11,870 nt of DNA from JAUREX01 sp044356825 (GCA_044356825.1 JBIKVM010000078.1:1-11870), one strand, 5' to 3'; counted from the first letter of the stretch, positions 1 through 7,510 are shown. Numbers and translations: made by a program. Notes: generated by a model not told the origin, from the letters alone.

Positions 1-362
1 AGCATCCGCCCGAGATTGCGCCCGGCGAGGATGTGGACATGCAGGTGCGGCACCTCCTGCACCCCGTCGCGGCCCGCGTTCGCGATCATGCGGAACCCGC
101 CGCCACCGGCCCCGGGCCGTACGCCCAGCATCTCGCAGACCTGCCCGATCGCGCGGGTGAAATCCACAATCTCGGCCTCGGTCGCGCCGGCCGCGAAATC
201 ATCGAAGCCCACATAGGGCCCCTTGGGGATCACGAGCACATGATCGGGCGCCTGCGGGGCGATGTCGCGGAAGGCGAGGCTGTGGGCGGTCTCGAGCACC
301 TTGGTGCAGGGGATCTCGCCGCGCAGGATGCGGGCGAAGATGTTCTGGGGATCATAGCTCAT
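1..362 (-). CDS. HIT (histidine triad) family protein, C-terminus cut by window edge
   Basis: Reading leftward from ATG at 362 gives 120 visible residues before the window ends. Residues 105-110 (PHLHVH) carry the histidine triad H-x-H-x-H, encoded around positions 30-50. The N-terminal part (NIFARILRGEIP, then FRDIAPQAPDHVLVIPK) is the usual HIT/HINT nucleotide-binding fold. HIT proteins of this type are small cytosolic homodimers that hydrolyse nucleoside phosphoramidates or related adenylates, with the middle histidine acting as nucleophile; the true substrate here is unknown. HINT proteins usually have about 115-140 residues, so only a short tail is probably missing. The start lies 5 nt after the stop of the glycosyltransferase gene, which suggests co-transcription or translational coupling. 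Family identity is seen directly; the exact physiological role is not. Confidence 0.93.
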   Translation of the reverse strand, partial: MSYDPQNIFARILRGEIPCTKVLETAHSLAFRDIAPQAPDHVLVIPKGPYVGFDDFAAGATEAEIVDFTRAIGQVCEMLGVRPGAGGGGFRMIANAGRDGVQEVPHLHVHILAGRNLGRM

Positions 363-367
363 GAGTC

Positions 368-1942
368 TCAGTCCTCGAAGAAATGGGCGTTGCGGGCCAG
401 CGCTTCGGCTGCAGTATCGTCGAGTTCGAGCAGTTCCGCCAGAAGGGGGGCTGTGACAGCCGGCGGCGCACCCTCGCGCCAGATCCGCAGCCGGTCGCCG
501 CAGAGCGCCCGCAGGCGCGCGATCTCCTGCGCGCATTCGGCCCGCAACGCGTCGAGGAGCGAACGGGCCAGTCCGGCCGCGGGATCGGTCACGATGCCGA
601 TGCGCGCCGCATGCCCCAGCAGGTAGTCATCGCTGAGTCCGCAGTCGAGCAGCAGCACCTTCACCTCCGCCTGCGAGGCAAGAATCGCCCCCAGTATCTC
701 GACCGATGCCGGATCGAGGCAGAGCGCGATCCGGTCGCTCCGCGCGATGTCGGCCACGAGGCGCAGGATTGACAGCGGATGAGCGGCGCACCGCGCGGGG
801 CTGGCGGCAATCCCGCCCAGATCGGGCAGATGGGCGTCACCCTCGCCGAAGAGAAAGCCCAGCGCCGTCATCGTGCCCGCAGCGGCGATGGCAGAGCGCA
901 GCCGCTTGGCGACATGCCATTTCTTCGCGACAATGACCAGGATGCGGTGCCCGGGTTCGAGGGACGCCCCGCCCTCCCACGCGGCCGCGCCGTGGCGCAG
1001 CCCCTCGCGCCCCATCCGGCGCACGAAGGAGATGAGCGCATGGCCATCGGAGGCAACCGGGGGCTGCGGCGCATCGGAGGCGTAGAGCGCGCGCAGGCGC
1101 GCCTTCAGCCCATGCGCCGAAGGCGCGATCTTGCGCGCGAATGCGTGGTCCTGACGCACCAGCATGTCGTGGTGATCGTCGTGGAAGACGACGGGCATCC
1201 CGTAGTCGGTGAAATCGAGAAAAGTCGGTGGACGGCGGTCGATTTCCACTTCAGGTACAAGGTGATGCACGAGGGTCTGAAAAAATGTCTCGTCCGGGAT
1301 CCAGGTCGTGCGGAAGAACCGCAAGACGTCGCGCCGCGCGCGGATGAAGGCCAGCACCCGCTCGAGCGTGGCGCGCCGCAGGCACCACCACTGCGAGCCG
1401 ACCCGGATGCGCATCCGCGCGGGCATGGCGCGCCGCAGCCCGAGACGGCGCTGCACCCAGAGTGCACCGTAGAAGAGGCGGCGCTGCGTGCGTTCGTTGA
1501 AGGGGTGGCGAAAGACGAGACGCTCCTCGACCAGCCCGGTGCGGATCCAGCCTGAAGTCAGGAAGTCGGCGCATTCGATCCGGTCGCGGCCGTCGGCATC
1601 GAGCCGGGCGCGGATCAGAGCGGCGGGCTTGATCGGCCAGCAATCGCCCGAGATGAGGAAGAAATGCGTGGCCTCGGGAAAGGCCGCGATGGCGGTCTTC
1701 GCGGTTTCGAGCGTCGCTGCGACAAGGCTCCAACTGCCCCAGCCGCAGCGGTGGCGGCGGGCGGCGAAGGTCACGCCCGCGACGCCCTCAAGACCCGCCC
1801 GCAGCGCGGCGTAATCGCCACGCGACGAACCGGCATCGTAATGAATCGCGACGAAATCCCCCTGCCCCGCCAGCAGCCGCGCCTGCGCGACGATGCCTTC
1901 GGGGTTGCGGTGGCAAAGCAGAAGATAGGCAATCCGCGCCAT
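368..1942 (-). CDS. GT14 core-2/I-branching type glycosyltransferase with extra C-terminal domain
   Basis: This is a 524-residue protein if translation begins at ATG 1942 (MARIAYLLLCHRNPEG); an in-frame ATG nine codons upstream at 1969 is possible, but neither has a clear Shine-Dalgarno. Residues 1 to about 290 match the 'Branch' glycosyltransferase family (GT14, beta-1,6-N-acetylglucosaminyltransferase and xylosyltransferase type). Matching features are the N-terminal beta strand and CHRNPEG, a YDAGSS loop near 35-40, ISGDCWPIK at 97-105, GSQWWCLRR at 182-190, and PDETFFQTL at 216-224 with the likely catalytic acidic residues. There is no signal peptide or membrane segment, so a cytosolic enzyme is expected. 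Acceptor and sugar donor cannot be read from the sequence; a surface polysaccharide is a reasonable inference. Residues from about 300 to 524 form a separate alpha/beta region with no motif I can assign. I recall that such two-domain proteins are common in Rhodobacteraceae, the tail being a domain of unknown function. The gene is followed 5 nt later by the HIT gene. Confidence 0.85.
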   Translation of the reverse strand: MARIAYLLLCHRNPEGIVAQARLLAGQGDFVAIHYDAGSSRGDYAALRAGLEGVAGVTFAARRHRCGWGSWSLVAATLETAKTAIAAFPEATHFFLISGDCWPIKPAALIRARLDADGRDRIECADFLTSGWIRTGLVEERLVFRHPFNERTQRRLFYGALWVQRRLGLRRAMPARMRIRVGSQWWCLRRATLERVLAFIRARRDVLRFFRTTWIPDETFFQTLVHHLVPEVEIDRRPPTFLDFTDYGMPVVFHDDHHDMLVRQDHAFARKIAPSAHGLKARLRALYASDAPQPPVASDGHALISFVRRMGREGLRHGAAAWEGGASLEPGHRILVIVAKKWHVAKRLRSAIAAAGTMTALGFLFGEGDAHLPDLGGIAASPARCAAHPLSILRLVADIARSDRIALCLDPASVEILGAILASQAEVKVLLLDCGLSDDYLLGHAARIGIVTDPAAGLARSLLDALRAECAQEIARLRALCGDRLRIWREGAPPAVTAPLLAELLELDDTAAEALARNAHFFED

Positions 1943-2128
1943 GGTGCCGCGAGCAAGGGAAACATGCATGGCACCGGGCCACGCGCGACCGTGCCCCCGA
2001 ACGGCTTAGCGAAGGATGAACGGCCGCGCCGCCTCCCGACGCCATCGCCGATGTGGCTCCATCATGGGTAGAAAGTCAAACGAGATTACGCGCAGGAATA
2101 GATTATTTCTCCCCTCTGGCGCGCCGTT
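1943..2128 (-). promoter_or_regulatory. Intergenic region with AT-rich island upstream of the glycosyltransferase gene
   Basis: The 186 bases between the pmbA stop and the glycosyltransferase start contain an AT-rich stretch at about 2060-2110, unlike the GC-rich surroundings. On the minus strand it includes TTGACT (2079-2074), close to a -35 box. No good -10 lies at the expected 16-18 nt spacing, so a promoter is only suggested. The gap is long enough that the glycosyltransferase-HIT pair may have its own transcription start rather than depending on pmbA. I see no clear terminator hairpin after pmbA. Confidence 0.25.
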
Positions 2129-3475
2129 TCAGTCGCCCGCGAGCATTAGCCCCTCAACCAGAAGGCTCGGGACCCGGATCGAGAGGTGCATCCGCGCATC
2201 GTTGGCGGGGATGATTCGCGGCAGGAACTCGCGCAGGTTGCCCGCGATGGTGCACCCGTTGACGGCGTGCACGACCTCGCCGCCCTCGACCCAGAGGCCG
2301 CTCGCCCCGCGCGAGTAATCGCCCGTGGTGGGGTTGATCGTCGATCCGATCAGCCCCGTGACGATCAGCCCCCGCCCCATCATCCGCGCCAGCGCCGCGC
2401 GATCCGCGCTGCCTTGCGTCAGGTCGAGGTTCGTCGTCCCCGGGCTCGGCGGGCCCGAGGTGCCGCGCCCGGCGTTGGCGGTGCTCTGCATCCCGAGCTT
2501 GCGCGCCGTCGCGAGGTCGAGGACGTAGGACATCAGAATCCCGTCCGCCACGATGTCGCGCGGCCGCGTCGCGAGCCCCTCGGCATCCCACAGCCGCGAG
2601 GAGGACATGCGCGGCCGGTGCGGATCCTCGCGCAGCGAGAGGCCGCGCGGCAGCACCTGCGTGCCCAGCGCGTCGCGCAGCCAGCTTGCCCCGCGCGCCA
2701 CCGCCCCGCCGTTCGCCGCGCCGACAAGGTGGCCGATCAGCGAGGATGCCACGCGCTCATCGAAGATGACGGGGAATGCCCCGGTCGGCGGGCGGCGGGC
2801 GCCGGCACGCGCGAGCGTGCGCTCGGCCGCAAGGCGCCCGACCTCGGCCGGGGTGGGCAGGTCGGCCTGCCAGACGCGCGATTCGCCCGCCCAGTCGCGC
2901 TCCATCCCCGTCCCCTCGCCTGTGATCGCGGTGCAGGAGACCGAGCGGCTGCTGCGGCTGAGGCCGGCCGCGAAGCCGTTGGTCGCGGCCATGTGCGCGT
3001 GGCGCAGCCCATAGCCCGCATGCGCGCCATCGACCTGCGAGATGCCCGCGATCGCAAGCGCCGCCGCCTCGGCCTCGGCGGCGTCGCGCTGCAGATCGGC
3101 GGGCGCCGGTTCGGGGGCGGGGTCGCAGGGCTGAAGCGTCGCGCCCTCGCGCAGGGTGGCAAGTTCGGCCGGATCGGCAAGGCCCGCCGTCGGATCCTCG
3201 GGCGCCTCGCGCGCCATCGCCACCGCGCGCTCGGCCATCTCGGCGATGGTGCGCGCCGAGGTGTCCGAGGCCGACACGCAGGCCTGCCGCCGCCCGATCA
3301 GCACCCGCAACCCAAGATCAACGCCGTCCGCGCGCTCGGCATGTTCGAGCCGCCCGCCCCGCACCTCGACCGAGACGGAAGACCCCGCGACGGCCAGCGC
3401 ATCGGCCGCATCCGCCCCGGCACGCCGCGCGGCCTGAAGCATCGCCGCCGTCAATCCTTCAAGATCGTGGGCCAT
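2129..3475 (-). CDS. pmbA: TldE/PmbA family metalloprotease-like protein
   Basis: The protein has 448 residues, the normal length of the family. The C-terminal part carries family hallmarks: SGPPSPGTTNL, then GLIGSTINPTTGDYSRGASGLWVEGGE and the CTIAGNL segment. The N-terminal part has the early beta segment VEVRGGRLEHAERAD and LGLRVLIGRRQA. It lacks the HExxH zinc motif, as expected for the TldE/PmbA partner; TldD carries the catalytic site. In E. coli TldD/TldE form a cytosolic heterodimer that degrades unfolded or leader peptides, matures microcin B17 and clears the CcdA antitoxin. No tldD is in this window. ATG 3475 is preceded by an AAGGA-type ribosome binding site 6-7 nt upstream on the minus strand. 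The gene is divergent from the SDR gene with 97 bases between the two starts. Identity is firm; the peptide substrates are unknown. Confidence 0.94.
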   Translation of the reverse strand: MAHDLEGLTAAMLQAARRAGADAADALAVAGSSVSVEVRGGRLEHAERADGVDLGLRVLIGRRQACVSASDTSARTIAEMAERAVAMAREAPEDPTAGLADPAELATLREGATLQPCDPAPEPAPADLQRDAAEAEAAALAIAGISQVDGAHAGYGLRHAHMAATNGFAAGLSRSSRSVSCTAITGEGTGMERDWAGESRVWQADLPTPAEVGRLAAERTLARAGARRPPTGAFPVIFDERVASSLIGHLVGAANGGAVARGASWLRDALGTQVLPRGLSLREDPHRPRMSSSRLWDAEGLATRPRDIVADGILMSYVLDLATARKLGMQSTANAGRGTSGPPSPGTTNLDLTQGSADRAALARMMGRGLIVTGLIGSTINPTTGDYSRGASGLWVEGGEVVHAVNGCTIAGNLREFLPRIIPANDARMHLSIRVPSLLVEGLMLAGD

Positions 3476-3572
3476 GGGGTGTCCTTCCTTCCTCGATGGT
3501 GGCGCCGCGCGGGGTCTGGTCCATCGCCCGCCGTGGGGATTAGATGGGGCTCAGATGCGAAAGGAAAACCCG
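3476..3572. promoter_or_regulatory. Divergent intergenic region between pmbA and the SDR gene
   Basis: These 97 bases must carry the 5' signals of both pmbA (leftward) and the SDR gene (rightward). Ribosome binding sites are visible at both ends. A 6-bp inverted repeat CGATGG (3494-3499) / CCATCG (3521-3526) is centred in the region, and GATGG recurs at 3543-3547. I see no convincing -35/-10 pair, which is common for alphaproteobacterial promoters of high GC content. Confidence 0.4.
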
Positions 3573-4322
3573 ATGGTCAAGGATGCCCATGTCGTCATCA
3601 CCGGCGCGAGCCGCGGAATCGGCGCGGCGGCGGCGCACACCTTCGCCGAGGCGGGCGCGCGGGTGACCCTGATCGCGCGCAGCCGGGCCGCGATTGCGGA
3701 GCTTGCCGCCGAAATCGGCCCCCGGGCGCGGGCGGCCGTGGCGGATGTGGCGGACGCGCGCGCCCTTGGCGCCGCGATCGGCGCGGCCGAGGGCGCCTTT
3801 GGCCCGGTCGCGGTGCTGATCAACAACGCGGGCGTGATCGAGCCCATCGCGCGCATGACCGAGGCCGACCCCGAGGCGTGGGGCAGGGCCATCGACATCA
3901 CGCTCAAGGGCGTCTTTCACGGGATGCGCGCGGTGCTGCCCGGAATGATCGCGCGCGGTCGCGGCACGATCCTGACTGTCGGCTCGGGCGCCGCCCACGA
4001 CCCGCGCGAGGGCTGGAGCAGCTATTGCGCGGCCAAGGCCGGGGCCTTCATGCTGACGCGCGCCGCCCACCTCGAGGCCGGGGCGGCGGGGGTGCGCGTC
4101 CTCAGCCTCTCGCCCGGGACGGTCGCGACCGAGATGCAGCGCGCCATCCGCGCGAGCGGGATGAACCCGATCAGCCAGCTCGACTGGTCGGTGCATGTGC
4201 CGCCCGAATGGCCGGCGCGCGCACTTTTGTGGATGTGCGGGCCCGAGGCGGACGAATTTCGCGGCGCCGAGGTGGTGCTCCGCGACGGCGCGATCCGCGC
4301 CCGCATTGGCCTCAGCGCATGA
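3573..4322 (+). CDS. Classical short-chain dehydrogenase/reductase (SDR)
   Basis: This is a 249-residue NAD(P)-dependent oxidoreductase, the standard length for classical SDRs. It has the nucleotide-binding motif TGASRGIG (10-17), the NNAG motif (84-87), a catalytic serine S138 in GSG, and Y151-x3-K155 (YCAAK), with the usual 13-residue Ser-Tyr spacing. SPGTVATEM follows the sixth strand. The basic residue after strand two (IARS) suggests NADP(H) preference. The usual catalytic-tetrad Asn in the 'V-N-L-x-G' segment appears as Thr in IDITLKGVF (about 107-115). ATG 3573 is chosen because GAAAGGA lies 8 nt upstream and the protein then begins directly at the Rossmann strand; ATG 3555 is an alternative giving six more residues. 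Its TGA overlaps the lhgO ATG, so the two are very likely co-translated. The substrate is unknown; a hydroxy-acid or oxo-acid is an inference from the neighbour. Confidence 0.92.
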   Translation: MVKDAHVVITGASRGIGAAAAHTFAEAGARVTLIARSRAAIAELAAEIGPRARAAVADVADARALGAAIGAAEGAFGPVAVLINNAGVIEPIARMTEADPEAWGRAIDITLKGVFHGMRAVLPGMIARGRGTILTVGSGAAHDPREGWSSYCAAKAGAFMLTRAAHLEAGAAGVRVLSLSPGTVATEMQRAIRASGMNPISQLDWSVHVPPEWPARALLWMCGPEADEFRGAEVVLRDGAIRARIGLSA

Positions 4323-5518
4323 GCGCGACGACCGATTTCGCCGTCATCGGCGCGGGCATCGTGGGCCTTGCGACCGCGCTCGAATTGCAGCGGCGCGCGC
4401 CCGCCGCGCGCCTCGTCGTGATCGAGAAGGAAGCCGAGCCCGCCCTGCACCAGACGGGCCGCAATTCGGGCGTGATCCACGCGGGCGTCTATTACACCCC
4501 CGGCAGCGCGCGTGCCCGCTTCTGCCGCGAGGGCAAGACCGAGATGGCCGATTTCTGCACGGCCGAGGGGATCGCGTGGGAACGCTGCGGCAAGCTCATC
4601 GTCGCGGTCGATGCGCCCGAGGCCGCGCGGCTTGCGGCGCTCGCGCGGCGGGCGGCCGAGAACGGGGTCGAGGTCGAACCCCTGACGGGCGCCGAGGCCC
4701 GCGCACTCGAGCCCGCGATCGCGGCCGAGGCGGCGCTGTGGTCGCCCTCGACCGGGATCGTCGATTACGGGGCGGTGGCGCGGCGCATGGCGCGCATCCT
4801 GGCCGACCGGGGCGCCGAGTTCCGCTTCGGCACCGCCGTGACGGGCGCGACCGAGGGGGCGCAGGCGGTCGGCCTTCGGCTTGCCGACGGGGGGCGGATC
4901 GAGGCCGGGCGGGTCGTCGTCTGCGCGGGGCTCCATGCCAACCATATGGCGCGCGCCTTCGGTGCCGAGGTCGATTTCCGCATCATCCCCTTTCGCGGCG
5001 AATACTACCGCATCCGCAACCAGCCCCCCGACCTCGTGCGCCGACTGATCTATCCGGTTCCCGACCCCGAGCGCCCCTTTCTGGGCGTCCACCTCACGCG
5101 CAAGCTCGACGGGGGGCTCACGGTCGGGCCCAATGCCGTGCTCGCGGCCGCGCGCGAGGGCTACGGGCGCGAGATCTCGGCGCGCGACCTTGCCGAAAGC
5201 CTCGGCTATGGCGGGTTCTGGCGGCTTCTGGCGCGGCACGGGCGGGCAGCGATCGACGAGGCGCGCGGATCGCTCTCCAATGCCGCCTATCTGGCCAAGG
5301 TGCGCCGCTATTGCCCGCGGATCGGGATCGACGATCTCGTGCCCTATCGCCCCGGCATCCGGGCGCAGGCGGTCGGGCGCGACGGGCGGATCCTCGACGA
5401 TTTCCTCTTCGTCGAGACGCGGCGCAGCCTGCATGTGTGCAACGCCCCCTCGCCCGCCGCGACGGCATCGCTGCCGATCGCGCGCCATGTCGCCGACAGG
5501 CTGCTGGGGCAGGCTTGA
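4319..5518 (+). CDS. lhgO: L-2-hydroxyglutarate oxidase/dehydrogenase-type FAD enzyme
   Basis: The protein has 399 residues and belongs to the DAO superfamily. It starts with an FAD Rossmann fold: GAGIVG (11-16) and an acidic E36 after strand two (VVIEKE). It then has HQTGRNSGVIHAGVYY (44-59), a strong signature of the LhgO/L2HGDH group. Later come PFRGEYY, the GLTVGPNAV segment and a C-terminal NAPSPAATASLPIA region near the flavin. LhgO oxidises L-2-hydroxyglutarate to 2-oxoglutarate and passes electrons to the quinone pool or to oxygen. It serves as metabolite repair and, in some bacteria, in glutarate/lysine catabolism. The family also holds oxidases of related 2-hydroxy acids, so the substrate is likely rather than certain. 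The start is set by an ATGA overlap with the SDR stop (4319-4322). I see no csiD or lhgD-type neighbour, so repair or a broader hydroxy-acid role is as plausible as glutarate catabolism. Confidence 0.9.
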   Translation: MSATTDFAVIGAGIVGLATALELQRRAPAARLVVIEKEAEPALHQTGRNSGVIHAGVYYTPGSARARFCREGKTEMADFCTAEGIAWERCGKLIVAVDAPEAARLAALARRAAENGVEVEPLTGAEARALEPAIAAEAALWSPSTGIVDYGAVARRMARILADRGAEFRFGTAVTGATEGAQAVGLRLADGGRIEAGRVVVCAGLHANHMARAFGAEVDFRIIPFRGEYYRIRNQPPDLVRRLIYPVPDPERPFLGVHLTRKLDGGLTVGPNAVLAAAREGYGREISARDLAESLGYGGFWRLLARHGRAAIDEARGSLSNAAYLAKVRRYCPRIGIDDLVPYRPGIRAQAVGRDGRILDDFLFVETRRSLHVCNAPSPAATASLPIARHVADRLLGQA

Positions 5519-5570
5519 CAGCGCGCAGGGCGCCCATCAGGGTGATCGAACCCTCAAGAGGTTTCCAGAC

Positions 5571-7472
5571 ATGAATTGGGCACGCTTCCGCCAGACCTCG
5601 GCGCTCTGCTTGGCAACAACTGTCGGTGCGTGGATCGTCGCTGCGCCCGTTTTGGCACAGACCGCCGAAGCACTCTATGGTGACATCGCGATCGCGGCAG
5701 GCAGCGCGGGCCCAATCGCGACCGTTCCGCTCGACGCGGGTGGGGCGGATGACGCGTCGGTGTACGGTGCCGGGTGCATCGGATATATCAACGCCGCCCA
5801 ACCCGACCTCACGCTGACGCTCGACGGGCCGGTAACGCAACTGCGGGTGGGGGTACGATCGGGGTCGGATACGACCCTTCTGGTCCTGCGCCCCGACGGC
5901 TCCGCGATCTGCAACGACGACAGCGATGGCCTGAACCCTGCGGTCGACATTCCCAAGGCAATGGCGGGAACCTATTCCGTCTGGGTCGGTGTCATCGAAG
6001 CCACCATCACCACGGCGGAGGTCGATATCACGGCCGGCGCGGCAGGCACGGGAGGAATCGCTGCACCGACCCCCGAGGCGGCGCCGCCGGTGGACCGGTC
6101 CCTGCCGCTCGAAGCCGTTGCCGGCAGCGCGGCCGAAGCCCGGGGCCGCGCCGTTCTCGCCAGCATCGAAGAGGCGCGGCAGGCCATCGAGGTCGAAGCC
6201 GGCAGCCCCGTCCTGCTCGAGACGTCGCGACCCGTGGCTGCGCTGGAGTCCGGCGCGGGCACGCGGATCGAGTTTCCGGACCTCGTGCTCGACCTTGAGG
6301 ACATTCGGCTCGAGTTCGGCACCGTCGTGCTGAACGCCGAACCCGGATCGGGCAATGAGACCGCATGGGAACTGATCGCGCCCCCGCGCATCGCCGTGAC
6401 CGAGAATGGCGCCCAGGTCGGAGAGATCGTGTGGGCCGACGCACGGATCACATGGCGCCATGACGAGGCCCTGCAGGCCATCACGGGGACGGACATCGAC
6501 GTGCGCGAAATCGCCCTCCGCGCGGTTGACGATCCGTCGTCGTTCTCGATCGGCCGGATGCGCCTGTCGTCCGACCTCGTGGCGGATGCGAACGGGCGCT
6601 ATGGCGGGCCCGGCCTGTTCGAGATGAACGACATCGCCGTCGACAGCGAGGCCGGGCGGCTGCGCATCACGCGGTTCGGCTTCGAGACCCGCTCCGAGGG
6701 GGCAGATCTTGGCGCCGTGAACGCGCTCAACGAGGCGCTTCAGTCGGTCGATCCGGACGATCCGTCCGCGGTGTTCGACACGGCGCTCGCCGCGATACTC
6801 TCGGCCGAATGGGGAGCAACCGAGGTTTCCGTCTTCATTGAGGGAATCGACGGAATCGATGACACCGGCGCGCCGATCAGGCTCGGGAGCGCACGCTTTG
6901 ACATCGGCACCGTCACGAAAGACGAGTTGACCGAACTCTCGATCGGCGCCGCGCTCGGAGGGCTTGACATCAACGATCCCGACATTCCCGAGGGGCTGCG
7001 CTCGGGCGGGATCGACCTTGGCCTGACCTTCGAGAACTTTCCGCTGCGCGCGATCCTCGCCTCGCAGGTGGGCCTCGATCCGACCGATCCCGAGCAGCAG
7101 GCGCTCATGGGGCAGATGGCGCTTGGCGCGTTGATGGAATCAAGCCCCGCGATCCGCATCGACAGCCTCGATGTCGATACCCCCGCCTTCGGCATGACAA
7201 CCCGTGGACGGCTGGCGATGGCGGGGCTTCTGGCACCCGAGGGGCGCTTCGAGTTGACGCTGCGCGGCCTCGACACGATGATCGCGGATGCCCAGTCCGG
7301 CGCGCTCGGGGCAACGTTCGGGCCAGACGAGGCCGCGGGGCTCATCTTCCTGCAGGGGCTTGGCAAGCCCGCCCCGAACGGTCCGGCCGGCGCGCTCTTT
7401 TACGACATCGAGATCACGCCCGACATGGCGGTCCGGGTAAACGGGGTCGACGTCTCGCAGTTCGGACAGTAG
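5571..7472 (+). CDS. Secreted 633-residue protein: PPC-like N-domain plus large beta-rich C-region of unknown function
   Basis: ATG 5571 has an AAGAGG ribosome binding site at 5556-5561 and opens a clear Sec signal peptide: basic N-terminus, hydrophobic core, cleavage near APVLAQ at residue 30. Residues about 34-155 resemble a bacterial pre-peptidase C-terminal (PPC)-like beta domain. They show CIGYINAAQPDLTLTLDG, LRVGVRSGSDTTLLVLRPDGS, CNDDSDG (114-120) and GTYSVWVG (133-140). C69 and C114 could form a disulfide. An Ala/Pro-rich linker (about 156-178) and a charged helical stretch (about 183-210) follow. Residues about 230-633 are an array of amphipathic strands that read like a DUF945/DUF2125 or AsmA-like envelope protein. 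Weak hallmarks are 'RIDSLDVDTPAFGMTTRG', 'LRGLDTMIAD', and the final 'GALFYDIEITPDMAVRVNGVDV'. A periplasmic or outer-membrane-associated role is inferred; no catalytic motif is visible. It lies 52 nt after lhgO and may be read from the same transcript. Confidence 0.8.
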   Translation: MNWARFRQTSALCLATTVGAWIVAAPVLAQTAEALYGDIAIAAGSAGPIATVPLDAGGADDASVYGAGCIGYINAAQPDLTLTLDGPVTQLRVGVRSGSDTTLLVLRPDGSAICNDDSDGLNPAVDIPKAMAGTYSVWVGVIEATITTAEVDITAGAAGTGGIAAPTPEAAPPVDRSLPLEAVAGSAAEARGRAVLASIEEARQAIEVEAGSPVLLETSRPVAALESGAGTRIEFPDLVLDLEDIRLEFGTVVLNAEPGSGNETAWELIAPPRIAVTENGAQVGEIVWADARITWRHDEALQAITGTDIDVREIALRAVDDPSSFSIGRMRLSSDLVADANGRYGGPGLFEMNDIAVDSEAGRLRITRFGFETRSEGADLGAVNALNEALQSVDPDDPSAVFDTALAAILSAEWGATEVSVFIEGIDGIDDTGAPIRLGSARFDIGTVTKDELTELSIGAALGGLDINDPDIPEGLRSGGIDLGLTFENFPLRAILASQVGLDPTDPEQQALMGQMALGALMESSPAIRIDSLDVDTPAFGMTTRGRLAMAGLLAPEGRFELTLRGLDTMIADAQSGALGATFGPDEAAGLIFLQGLGKPAPNGPAGALFYDIEITPDMAVRVNGVDVSQFGQ

Positions 7473-7480
7473 GGGGCGCA

Positions 7481-7507
7481 CCGCCTGCCGTCCTGCACGG
7501 CGGGCGG
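7481..7507. terminator. GC-rich hairpin between convergent genes, probable bidirectional terminator
   Basis: CCGCCTGCCGT (7481-7491) pairs with ACGGCGGGCGG (7497-7507) over 11 positions with one G-T wobble and a 5-nt CCTGC loop. It sits in the 38-base gap between the stop of the secreted PPC protein (rightward) and the stop of eda (leftward). It has no T-run on either side, so it is not a textbook intrinsic terminator. Position and stability still support a transcript-end or 3'-protecting structure serving both genes. Confidence 0.55.
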
Positions 7508-7510
7508 ACG

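Noticed and set aside
779..1555. Plus-strand frame of 258 codons opposite the glycosyltransferase
   Set aside because: No motif or ribosome binding site, and the minus strand encodes a clear GT14 enzyme.
3474..3572. Upstream in-frame start at 3474 for the SDR gene
   Set aside because: It would add 33 residues not typical of the family and overlap the pmbA start. The RBS at 3560-3566 and the Rossmann strand support 3573.
2186..4318. Plus-strand frame open from 2186 into lhgO, about 1110 codons in total
   Set aside because: Only the part from 4319 is coding. The upstream part runs opposite pmbA and through the SDR gene in another frame, and lacks recognisable sequence.
4022..5488. Long minus-strand open frame (488 residues) opposite the SDR and lhgO genes
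   Set aside because: Its translation is Arg/Ala/Gly/Asp-rich with no domain motif. It mirrors two well-supported genes whose GC-biased third positions keep the opposite strand free of stops.
5538..5555. Minus-strand sequence resembling a tRNA T arm (GGGTTCGATCACCC)
   Set aside because: No acceptor, D or anticodon arms can be built around it and the flanking bases belong to other genes, so it is a chance match.
5118..6461. Minus-strand open frame opposite lhgO and the secreted PPC gene
   Set aside because: Shadow of plus-strand genes with signal peptide, RBS and domain support.
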